Shown here piece by piece: positions 33,948 to 41,239 of a stretch of DNA of 42,318 nt (positions are counted from its first letter, which is position 1; every line of letters begins with the position of its first letter). The notes below the pieces were generated by a model that saw only the letters and a list, made by a program, of their open reading frames with translations, made no database searches and was not told the DNA's origin. Source of the stretch: an uncultured Hungatella sp. (GTDB lineage: Bacteria; Bacillota; Clostridia; Lachnospirales; Lachnospiraceae); contig CAMUJH010000035.1 in assembly GCA_947089145.1 (NCBI GenBank), forward strand, positions 1-42,318. Reading direction: 5' to 3'. Made by a program: the position numbers and the translations under genes.

Positions 33948-35611
33948 GATAAATCAGCAACAGCAATTCCATGCACCAACAAATATTTCTTATGATGTCC
34001 CTTATTTGGATAAAGAATACACTCGTTTCTCCGCACCGCAATCTCGCTCTGCTCATCCAGCATATAAATACCGTTTCTCCAGATTCTTCTGCTTACCGCA
34101 TCATTCACAAATCCTTCACCCAGATTTTCTATGTCAAAAGAAATGTCAAACTGGTAGATCAAAAACCCTAAATACTCTACCCTGATTTTGGTTCTAACCG
34201 TTTTCTCTAAAACTCTTACTGCTAAACCGTTATCCTCAGCGTATCTTAAAGCAAAAGCCTTTACTCTTCCAACTAGTTCCCTATAGCTTCCCTTTTTGCA
34301 TAAAATATCCGCATCCTTATGTATCGGAAAGCTTTTCGGAAAATCGCATGCCATATATGGCACATCCAGCTTGCACAGCGCATATTCCATATCTTTTATT
34401 TGTACAAAGCATTCCGTAATATCAAGACGCAGCTTTAAGATTTTATCAATCACCTTACTCTGATAATAATTATCAGAAATATGTATGATATTGTCATAAA
34501 AATAGTCTTCTACCCTGTCCTGGAAGCGGCCTCTGATAATCTTTTTCAGTTCCTCCGCTTTTACAGACAGCGGCAGCGATGTGGCGCCTTTCAGCCTGTA
34601 CCTCGGTTTCTCTATGGATAAATACAAAACCTCCACCGTATTGCCGCAGCCGCGCATATGCTCGATCTTCTTTTCTACTTTCCAATCCTCTATGTCGTCT
34701 ACGGAATAAACGGCTCTTATAAAATCCGGCAGCTTATCATCTGTCAAGCGTTTTGTTTCCGCTTTTTTTATCTTTGCAAATTCTGAAATTTCCGCCTTAA
34801 TCTCCTGGCAAAACTTCATAGCCGGAGGCCAAAGGAACGCCACAAATTCTTTCTGCCCCGGTTTCATTATTCTTTCAATTTTCTGTTCTATGTTTTGAAT
34901 TTCGCTTGTTAAAAATTTATGATTCCAAAACCACTGGATTCTATAATCATTCTCATACTTCTGCGGCGTTATCTTTACAGGAAGCATCAAAATATTAAAA
35001 TATAAACAAAGGGCAGCACGATGCGCCCCGTCCATAATTTTCATTGTCTCATCACAAACTATATAGGAATCCTTTTCATATCCGTTTTCCCTGACAGAAT
35101 CTATTAATCTCTTAAATCTGTTCCATTCTTCTTCTGCCTGAAGGTCGGTTAACTTAAGACGTTCCTGCTGCATTTTTTTGTAAAGTTCAATTCCTTCGCT
35201 TTCCTCCCTCATATAGGATTCTATGGCAAAGTATTTAACCGCAATGTCCGCTCTGTTGAAATCTCCCCATTGTTCCATCTGCATAGATAAAAAATCATCA
35301 ATATACACTTCCGCCGTTTTGCAGATATAATCCACAATAATATTGTGTTCCCTGATTCCTAGCTTTAAAAGCTGCGTATACATCTGGGCGGCATAATCCG
35401 TGCTTGCCAAGACGACCTTGTCAAATTGCAGTTTGCCATGCTCCCCAGGCGCATATATTTTCCACGGCCCGGACTTCCAATACTGGTTCTGCTTTTCAAC
35501 AGAATTATCTAAAAAGCCTGCGATATCGTATTTCTTTAACACCTGGCCCACTATTTTTTCCGCCATGTTGCCAGTACCAAAAACGAGTACCTTCTGCCGC
35601 TTTGATTCCAA
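33944..35611 (-). CDS. Rossmann + ParB-like + nucleotidyltransferase-like protein
   Basis: This 555-residue protein is largely unrecognised. Residues 6-95 are the shared Rossmann module (KVLVFGTGNMAEKIVGQVLK, IAGFLDNSVEK). Around 185-210, MKIMDGAHRAALCLYFNILM resembles the ParB/sulfiredoxin-type nuclease-fold motif (D-G-x-H-R-x-A) seen in kinases and NTP-using enzymes of glycan loci. Around 425-500, FPIHKDADILCKKGSYRELV followed by IRVEYLGFLIYQFDISFDIE resembles the D-x-D-x-x nucleotidyltransferase fold. The start is TTG at 35611, needed to include the first beta strand; GGTGAT lies upstream. It follows the CMP-sugar synthetase gene by 16 bases. No function is assigned. Confidence 0.55.
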   Translation of the reverse strand: MESKRQKVLVFGTGNMAEKIVGQVLKKYDIAGFLDNSVEKQNQYWKSGPWKIYAPGEHGKLQFDKVVLASTDYAAQMYTQLLKLGIREHNIIVDYICKTAEVYIDDFLSMQMEQWGDFNRADIAVKYFAIESYMREESEGIELYKKMQQERLKLTDLQAEEEWNRFKRLIDSVRENGYEKDSYIVCDETMKIMDGAHRAALCLYFNILMLPVKITPQKYENDYRIQWFWNHKFLTSEIQNIEQKIERIMKPGQKEFVAFLWPPAMKFCQEIKAEISEFAKIKKAETKRLTDDKLPDFIRAVYSVDDIEDWKVEKKIEHMRGCGNTVEVLYLSIEKPRYRLKGATSLPLSVKAEELKKIIRGRFQDRVEDYFYDNIIHISDNYYQSKVIDKILKLRLDITECFVQIKDMEYALCKLDVPYMACDFPKSFPIHKDADILCKKGSYRELVGRVKAFALRYAEDNGLAVRVLEKTVRTKIRVEYLGFLIYQFDISFDIENLGEGFVNDAVSRRIWRNGIYMLDEQSEIAVRRNECILYPNKGHHKKYLLVHGIAVADLS

Positions 35612-35627
35612 GTTGCAATCACCACTT

Positions 35628-36770
35628 TCAATTAATGATTCTTTCTATAATCTCTCTTACTGCCCCTTCTCCGCCTTTTCGCTTTGCTATGTAGTTTACA
35701 TTTTTTCTTACCTCTTCTTCTGCATCCGCCGGACATGCGCTGAACCCAACCGCTTTCAGGCACTCAATGTCATTTCGATCATCACCTACATAGGCTGCCT
35801 CTGACATTTTTATCCTGTACTTTTCACAGATTTCTTTTAATACGGACATTTTATCCCTTGCGCCTTGGTAAATCTCGTCCACTTTAAGCTTTTCTGCACG
35901 GGCTTTGTTCAGCGCCCTGTCTTCGCCTGTAATAATGCCTGTCCGAATGCCTTTATTCCTCAGCAGCTGGAATCCCATCCCATCCCTGGCATTGAATTTC
36001 TTTATCTCGTCACCATTTTCCGTATAATACATGCCGCCATCTGTCAGGCAGCCGTCACAGTCCGTCAGAAAAATCTTTATGTCTTTCCATTTTCTTTCTT
36101 CAAGAATACGCTTTTGCAAGAGATTCTCCACGATGATCCAATCGGATGGCTCGTCGATTTCAAAATAAGTATCCTGCGGCATCACATAAGCCTTTATATT
36201 TCCGGACATCCTGTTTTTTGCCTGTAATAATCGGTCTTTGCTTGTAATATAAAAAGCCCCGTTTTCCACAAAATTACCGTTAAATTCCTGCCTTCGGGGC
36301 CGTCTTGTGTAATCATAGTTAAGGGCGTGCGCAAAACCTGCCTCATCAATGCTCCAATGAAATCTCTTCTGTTCTACCACGGACAGCACGCTGTCAACAT
36401 CTTCTTCCTGATATAGCCGCACTCCCTCCATTAAATCGCCGCTGGTCAAAAGCGGCGACGTCGCCTGAATCAGCACAATATCATCAAAATCATGTTGTTT
36501 TGCAAATTCTATCATTGCAGATTCTGTAGATGCGGTATCTGTCGCTGTCTCGCTGCTTCTGTCAATAACTGTTACTTTTGGGATTTTAAATCCGCACACC
36601 GTATCCCTTATCAATTCACTGTCTGTCGCCACATATACTTTGTCTATGGCAGGACAGTCACATGCGGCCTTTACAGTCCAATAAACCAATGGCTTCCCTG
36701 CTATTTCTTTTATATTCTTTAGCGGTATGGATTTGCTGCCTCCCCTTACCGGAATAAATGCCGTTATCAT
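35628..36770 (-). CDS. neuA: CMP-ulosonate synthetase fused to KdsC-like phosphatase
   Basis: In this 380-residue bifunctional protein, residues 1-220 form a CMP-acylneuraminate cytidylyltransferase (FIPVRGGSKSIPLKNIKEIA, residues 5-24; DDIVLIQATSPLLTSGDL; ENGAFYITS; YFEIDEPSDW). Residues about 228-375 form a C0-type HAD phosphatase like KdsC (IFLTDCDGCLTDGGMYYTEN, residues 233-252; IITGEDRALNKARAEKLKVD; YVGDDRNDIECLKAVG). The first part activates an ulosonic acid with CTP; the second removes phosphate from a precursor such as an ulosonate phosphate. The same domain order is known in vertebrate CMAS and in some bacterial enzymes. The fusion implies a phosphorylated condensation product. It is 16 bases after the NeuB gene. 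Confidence 0.9.
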   Translation of the reverse strand: MITAFIPVRGGSKSIPLKNIKEIAGKPLVYWTVKAACDCPAIDKVYVATDSELIRDTVCGFKIPKVTVIDRSSETATDTASTESAMIEFAKQHDFDDIVLIQATSPLLTSGDLMEGVRLYQEEDVDSVLSVVEQKRFHWSIDEAGFAHALNYDYTRRPRRQEFNGNFVENGAFYITSKDRLLQAKNRMSGNIKAYVMPQDTYFEIDEPSDWIIVENLLQKRILEERKWKDIKIFLTDCDGCLTDGGMYYTENGDEIKKFNARDGMGFQLLRNKGIRTGIITGEDRALNKARAEKLKVDEIYQGARDKMSVLKEICEKYRIKMSEAAYVGDDRNDIECLKAVGFSACPADAEEEVRKNVNYIAKRKGGEGAVREIIERIIN

Positions 36771-36786
36771 AATCTAATCTCATTTC

Positions 36787-37656
36787 TTATATTTTCTTAT
36801 ATTTCAATTTTTGTCTTTGAACCTGCTCTATGGGTAATATCTCTTCTCTTTTGTACTGTAAAGAACGATATACAGCATCCAGATTCCTTTTTAATTTTCT
36901 GATTCCATCCGGTTCCAGCGACGCCGCATGATCGGTTCCTTTCCATGTCCTGTCAAGGGTGTAATGCCTCTCAATATATTCCGCGCCCAGCGTGTACGCG
37001 GCTATGTCTGCGGCAATTCCCAAGTGATGTCCGGAAAATCCGATCGCTTTAACCCTCCCGCCGTATTGTTCTTTCATCCTGAGAATTTCCAATAAGCATA
37101 CGTCTTCAAAAGGCACCGGGTAGCCTGATGTGCAGTTATATAATATCAGATCCTGATTCCGTTTCTTCTTTTCAAATAATTGAACAATGCTTTCCTCTTC
37201 CTCATGTGTGGTCATCCCAAAGGAAAGCTGAATCTCACCGCCATAGTTGTCACACAGCCACTCCAGCATTTTAAAATTATTGTTGCACGCAGACGGGATC
37301 TTTATAAACCGAGGATTCAATGTTGCAATTTCCCTGGCGCTTGTCATATCCCAGACCGATGTGGAATAGGTAATGTTCATCTCCTCGCACCATTTCTTCA
37401 GCTGCGCGTGCTGTTCCAGATTAAATTCCAAATATTCCCTGTGCTCCCCGTATGTACTTCCATATGAATTTTGAGGATTGGCATGGGGCGCATTATATTG
37501 TTCCTCTGTCAGCAGTTCTTTAGGACAGCGCTTTTGAAATTTAATTGCATCTGCTTTACAGAAAACCGCCGCTATATTAATTAAATCATGGGCAATCTCC
37601 ATCTGTCCCATATGATTGCATCCCGCTTCTGCTATCACATACGCCTTTTGGTACAT
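36787..37656 (-). CDS. neuB: NeuB-type ulosonic acid synthase lacking SAF domain
   Basis: This 289-residue TIM barrel of the NeuB family condenses phosphoenolpyruvate with an aldose or aldose phosphate to give a nonulosonic acid or relative. The family motifs are AYVIAEAGCNHMGQMEIAHD (5-24), DAIKFQKR, SVWDMTSA, RFIKIPSACNNNFKMLEWL, KAIGFSGHHLGIAADIAAYT and YIERHYTLDRTWKGTDHAAS (227-246, with the metal His). Typical NeuB has about 340-350 residues with a C-terminal antifreeze-like SAF domain that helps bind the second substrate. This protein stops right after the linker (EEILPIEQVQRQKLKYKKI). GGAGTAAGG precedes the ATG, four bases after the SIS gene. Confidence 0.9.
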   Translation of the reverse strand: MYQKAYVIAEAGCNHMGQMEIAHDLINIAAVFCKADAIKFQKRCPKELLTEEQYNAPHANPQNSYGSTYGEHREYLEFNLEQHAQLKKWCEEMNITYSTSVWDMTSAREIATLNPRFIKIPSACNNNFKMLEWLCDNYGGEIQLSFGMTTHEEEESIVQLFEKKKRNQDLILYNCTSGYPVPFEDVCLLEILRMKEQYGGRVKAIGFSGHHLGIAADIAAYTLGAEYIERHYTLDRTWKGTDHAASLEPDGIRKLKRNLDAVYRSLQYKREEILPIEQVQRQKLKYKKI

Positions 37657-37660
37657 GGCC

Positions 37661-38257
37661 TTACTCCTTTCCGCCGATAAACCGGTTCATTTTCCCGATG
37701 GCCCCGCCTGGATGATTCCTCTTAAAATCCTCAACCGACAAACCCATCCTCTCTGCAATCATCATGGCCAGCCCCTGGAGCACGATCAGGTTCACGGTAG
37801 TAGAATTGTTGGGCATAATATTCCACAAATCCCCCTCATGTCCAAGCATAAGGACCACGCTGTTTGGTATCTCCCTGGTCAGCGTACTGTCCTTTTCAAA
37901 TGTCAGCAGCCACAGATTAACATTCCTTTCTCTTAAAAGCCTTGCCAGATAGATGGACTCCTCCGTTTCTCCGCTTTTCGTAAGTATGATTACCATGTCT
38001 CCATCTTTGACAATCCCCATATCTCCGTGCACTGCCGAGTTGGTATGTAAAAAACAGGCCTCCAATCCCATAGACACCATGGAACCAACGAACTTGTCAC
38101 AGATGGGAACATTTTTCCCAAGCCCTGAAACAATTATCTTATGATCGCTGCGCAGTGTCTCAACGGCCTCATTTACCCATCTTTCAAATACCTTTTCATC
38201 CAAAGAGTGAACAGAATGATCAAACTCCGCCAGTTGTTTTTCAAAATAGGAAATCAT
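37661..38257 (-). CDS. SIS-domain sugar-phosphate isomerase (KpsF/KdsD-like)
   Basis: This 198-residue SIS protein is close to the N-terminal half of arabinose-5-phosphate isomerases (KdsD/KpsF/GutQ). It has KIIVSGLGKNVPICDKFVGS (40-59), the catalytic-like HTNSAVHGDMGIV (71-83), ILTKSGETEESIY (90-102) and the family ending GLSVEDFKRNHPGGAIGKMN. Full-length A5P isomerases add a CBS pair after this point, which is absent here. Substrates are therefore probably a ketose/aldose phosphate couple feeding the NeuB-type synthase that starts four bases downstream. AAAGGAG precedes the ATG. A short copy of this gene's internal sequence lies at 23035-23066. Confidence 0.85.
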   Translation of the reverse strand: MISYFEKQLAEFDHSVHSLDEKVFERWVNEAVETLRSDHKIIVSGLGKNVPICDKFVGSMVSMGLEACFLHTNSAVHGDMGIVKDGDMVIILTKSGETEESIYLARLLRERNVNLWLLTFEKDSTLTREIPNSVVLMLGHEGDLWNIMPNNSTTVNLIVLQGLAMMIAERMGLSVEDFKRNHPGGAIGKMNRFIGGKE

Positions 38258-38268
38258 ATTTTTCTCCT

Positions 38269-39792
38269 TTATAATGTTTCTTCCAAATAGTATAAGCCGT
38301 TATAAAACGCTCCGCATATAGAGTCAAAATCCTGCCACGCATAAGTTGTCAGTGACAGCCATATGATGGCATGAAGCAGCTTTGTCTCCCATTTATCCGC
38401 ATCAGTCAGTCTGAAAAATTCCTGTTCCATATCCTCCCAATGATTCGATTCGATATCCAGGCTCACCCCTTCGACTGCCGATTCCCTGATTTCAAGGGTA
38501 AAATCTTTTAGGTTAAACCTGTCATAATTTCCAACGATGGAATAATACATTTTTGCCCAGTCATAGCGCACATCCCCAAAAAGCTCCGTATAGCCGAAAT
38601 AACCTCTTGGATCTATGAGGACAGGCTCCCCGTTTTCACGCAGCATCATATTTGAAAAGGTACAGTCGCCATGAATAAATGCAAATGATCCGCAGGACAG
38701 AGCCAGTTTGTCCACCGCCTGCTCCAGTTCCCGTTTATGGTAAAAGACATTTCTGCACTTTCTTTTGTTTACCACTATCTCCCTGTCCCTTGCAAACGGC
38801 ACCAAATCCTGTATTTTTGCAATTCGCTTAAACGTTTTATTAAAATATGCTTCCTTTACACTGAATACGTCCGCTGACCTTGTTTCGGAATCGTGCAATT
38901 TTTTTAAGGAAGAAACAAGTTTTTCCAAAACATCCTTTTTCTGTGCGTAAGGAAGCCTGCAGTCATAAATATTCCTGCCGACTATATACTCCATTTTTAA
39001 AGGATTCGTATCGTATATTTTAGGAAGGATTTCTATCCCCTTTTCATTTGCCTTCTCATACCAGGCACGTTCCCGAACTGACAGCTTCCTTCCCTGCGCA
39101 TCCACAGGCTCTTTTGTCAGTATCCCGTCTTTCACTGTAATTCTGTTAAACGGCCTGCACTTTTCTTTTTTAAGCTTCTCATATTCTTCCAAAGTGCCGA
39201 ACTCTCTTGTACCTGCAAGGCCCATGGTCCGGTATTGCATATTCTGCTCCTGCATCCAGCGCACCAGTTCTCCGCTCCCTGGAATACCTGCAAGGCTTTC
39301 TTTATCCTTAAAAAGAAAGAATCCTGCCACTCCATATTTTTCAGACGGTTTTTCCTCAAATTTTCCGTCCTCATATTTCCATCTGCAGGGAAATGTTTGC
39401 GAGAGCCCTATATAATTTTCAGCCAGATGTTCTGTACCGCTTTCATATTCCTCCGGAAGTTCAAATCGTTCAGGCAAGAGCAGATCTGACCAAATAAGCA
39501 TAAACGCCTCATCAGGGGGAATAAATTGCAGAGCCTGTCCTATACCTGAACATGTTCCTGCGCCGTGTGCATCAACTACCTGGTATTTTACCTCTGCAAA
39601 TACCTCCAGATATTCCCGCATCACTTCTTTTTTATAGTCTGCTATGATAACAAAATATTTGTCCGGATATTTCCGAAACAGATGAAACAGCATCGGAAGA
39701 TTATCCGCCGGTACCAGGGCTTTTGGTTTGTTTTTTGTTAAATATTTCAGACGCGTGCCTTTTCCGCCTGCCTGTACAATGATGTAGTCCAT
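38269..39792 (-). CDS. Nucleotidyltransferase fused to APH/choline-kinase-like domain
   Basis: In this 507-residue bifunctional protein, residues 1-230 form a sugar-phosphate or choline-phosphate nucleotidyltransferase (DYIIVQAGGKGTRLKYLTKN, residues 2-21; KPKALVPADNLP; AFMLIWSDLLL near 96-106). Residues about 235-507 form an aminoglycoside-phosphotransferase/choline-kinase fold (MEYIVGRNIYD, AFIHGDCTFSNMMLREN at 371-387 and VLIDPRGYFGY at 391-401). Such a pair can phosphorylate a small alcohol or sugar and then activate it with NTP, as LicA and LicC do for choline. It is the first gene of the locus. AGAGGAAAA precedes the ATG, and a leader of about 320 bases lies between it and the best promoter. 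Confidence 0.85.
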   Translation of the reverse strand: MDYIIVQAGGKGTRLKYLTKNKPKALVPADNLPMLFHLFRKYPDKYFVIIADYKKEVMREYLEVFAEVKYQVVDAHGAGTCSGIGQALQFIPPDEAFMLIWSDLLLPERFELPEEYESGTEHLAENYIGLSQTFPCRWKYEDGKFEEKPSEKYGVAGFFLFKDKESLAGIPGSGELVRWMQEQNMQYRTMGLAGTREFGTLEEYEKLKKEKCRPFNRITVKDGILTKEPVDAQGRKLSVRERAWYEKANEKGIEILPKIYDTNPLKMEYIVGRNIYDCRLPYAQKKDVLEKLVSSLKKLHDSETRSADVFSVKEAYFNKTFKRIAKIQDLVPFARDREIVVNKRKCRNVFYHKRELEQAVDKLALSCGSFAFIHGDCTFSNMMLRENGEPVLIDPRGYFGYTELFGDVRYDWAKMYYSIVGNYDRFNLKDFTLEIRESAVEGVSLDIESNHWEDMEQEFFRLTDADKWETKLLHAIIWLSLTTYAWQDFDSICGAFYNGLYYLEETL

Positions 39793-40116
39793 TTTTCCTC
39801 TTTTTCTGCCGCCTGCAGCGACGTACCTGTTTTTTCAGTTATTATAAGGATTGGCCTTGGCTTCTGTCTCCGCATTGGAAGTCAGTTCTTCCGCAGTTCG
39901 TTCCGTATATAAGGCCTGCTTTGATGCTCTTTCTTTATTTTTCGCCTTAACGGATGCCCCGTCAGCTTATATAATAAGATATATACACTTTGATTTAATA
40001 TATAAATTATCTGCCAATTATATCCATGCCAATTTTATAGGTTAAGATACTTAAACGGCCCTATAAAAAACGACCAAAAAGTATACGTTTTGGCAGCTTT
40101 TGAAAGATACAAATTT
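39793..40116 (-). other. Long 5' leader of the glycan locus
   Basis: If transcription starts near 40116, the first gene has an untranslated leader of about 320 bases. Within it, 39966-39835 is an open, coding-like minus-strand stretch of 43 codons with no start codon (begins ADGASVKAKNKERASKQALY, ends AKANPYNN-stop). It directly follows a TAA and may be the 3' remnant of a lost gene. The AT-rich part 39970-40116 shows no riboswitch I recognise. Confidence 0.4.
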
Positions 40117-40122
40117 TTGTTC

Positions 40123-40151
40123 ATTTTACCATATTATCGTCAATAATTCAA
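40123..40151 (-). promoter_or_regulatory. Probable promoter of the glycan locus
   Basis: On the minus strand TTGAAT (40151-40146), 17 bases and TAAAAT (40128-40123) form the best sigma-A match upstream of 39792. A TTGACG sits inside the spacer. It is the only plausible promoter I find for the first gene; internal promoters cannot be excluded. Bases 40152-40364 show nothing further. Confidence 0.5.
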
Positions 40152-40364
40152 TAATCTTAACTGTTTTCTTATGGATTCTTATGGATTGTTATCCAGGGGC
40201 ATTGTAAGATCCGTATACGGCAGCGCTATTGTTATGGAGACTGCCAGACAGAAAAAATAATGGAAATTTCCAAAATCTGGAAGGAAATATCGTGTGATAT
40301 CTGTGTGATACTTTACAGCTTTCGGGCATTATGCACATTATTTAGAGCATGGTGTTCGCAACAT

Positions 40365-40413
40365 AAAAAAGCCCTGAAATGCGGCGTTATAAAACAAAAC
40401 CGCTATCTCAGGG
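40365..40413 (-). terminator. Terminator of the tRNA-Thr gene
   Basis: On the minus strand CCCTGAGATAGCGG pairs with CCGCATTTCAGGG with small mismatches, followed by C and six T residues (40370-40365). It begins 13 bases after the tRNA 3' end. Confidence 0.85.
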
Positions 40414-40425
40414 ATTTCTCTCAAC

Positions 40426-40498
40426 AGCTGATGACGGGACTCGGACCCGTGACCTCCTCACTACCAATGAGGTGCGCTACCACCTGTGCCACATCAGC
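40426..40498 (-). tRNA. tRNA-Thr (anticodon GGT)
   Basis: A 73-base cloverleaf folds on the minus strand. The acceptor stem is GCTGATG/CATCAGC, the anticodon stem CCTCA/TGAGG with loop TTGGTAG (anticodon GGT, reading ACC/ACT), and the T stem ACGGG/CCCGT. CCA is not encoded. Oddities are an A-C mismatch at 12-23 in the D stem, a T loop TCCGAGT with C where U55 is almost invariant, and U as discriminator base. Acceptor sequence and anticodon match bacterial tRNA-Thr. It has its own promoter and terminator. Confidence 0.9.
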
Positions 40499-40534
40499 GT
40501 CTCCAAAGCTCAACTCTATGTTTAAGCCTTAGAT

Positions 40535-40563
40535 ATATTATCATGCCTTTAGACATTTGTCAA
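40535..40563 (-). promoter_or_regulatory. Sigma-A promoter of tRNA-Thr
   Basis: On the minus strand a perfect TTGACA (40563-40558), a 17-base spacer and TAATAT (40540-40535) lie about 37 bases before the tRNA 5' end. Confidence 0.85.
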
Positions 40564-40595
40564 CAAAAATATAACTTTTTTCAAAATATTCTTAT

Positions 40596-40991
40596 TTGGA
40601 CCGCATGATTCATCATCTGTGGAACGGCAAGGTCAAAGTAATCACTGGCATCCGCCGCTGCGGAAAGTCGGTATTGCTTTTTGACTTGTTCTATGCGCAC
40701 CTTCTCTCACAGGATGTTCAGGAAGACCACATTATAAAAATCCAATTGGATCAGAGACGTTACTATAAGTTCAGAAATCCAATCACCCTTTGTAAATATG
40801 TCGAGGACCTTGTTTCAGGAAAGAAAGATGAGAAGTTCTGCCTTTTCATTGATGTGGTCCAGCTTACCACAAAAGTGATCGATAAAGAAAATGGCGGAAT
40901 TGAAGTCTCCGTCTATGATATGCTGAATGAACTCAATGCATATAAGAATCTGGATGTATACGTTACCGGCAGTAATGCTCATGTGCAGTAA
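40596..40991 (+). pseudogene. Truncated AAA-family ATPase (AAA_14 type)
   Basis: This 131-codon fragment is from the start of a large ATPase of the AAA_14/DUF4143 type (normally 380-450 residues). Walker A is VITGIRRCGKSVLLFDLF. The Walker B-like CLFIDVVQ has Val where the catalytic Glu is expected (usual FIDEVQ). Sensor region VYVTGSNAH is followed at once by a stop, where intact members continue with MLS-type residues. Another frame at this point reads MCSKE, so a frameshift is likely. The first codon is TTG, and recognisable similarity starts only at YLDRMI, so the N-terminus is cut too. Bases 40992-41160 hold no recognisable continuation. Confidence 0.8.
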
Positions 40992-41164
40992 AGAAGCAAG
41001 CAGCCGAAAACACGAGATGGACCGCCAGCACCACACTATTCCGAATCAAAGAAGCTAAATACCAAAAGACAGCAAGTTATGCACATTACGCACAGTGCCG
41101 ACTACTACGGAATCCCACTCATTCCTGTCTTTTTCTTTTGCAGTAAAAGAACGTGCTATATTGA

Positions 41165-41194
41165 TTGACAATCACAGAGCTATTCCAGTATATT
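41165..41194 (+). promoter_or_regulatory. Promoter of the AraC-family gene
   Basis: TTGACA (41165-41170), an 18-base spacer and TATATT (41189-41194) lie 46 bases before the ATG at 41240. Confidence 0.7.
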
Positions 41195-41239
41195 TAATTC
41201 ATAAAACAGGCAAAATCACAGATGTGTAGGTGAATAGGC

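Noticed and set aside
39970-40116. Possible cyclic-di-GMP riboswitch in the glycan leader
   Set aside because: The conserved GNRA loop/receptor bases and flanking stems of that class are not visible; the sequence is simple AT-rich DNA.
40152-40364. Attachment site or integrase scar at the tRNA-Thr gene
   Set aside because: No integrase gene and no repeated piece of the tRNA 3' end could be found in the window, so integration at this tRNA is unsupported.
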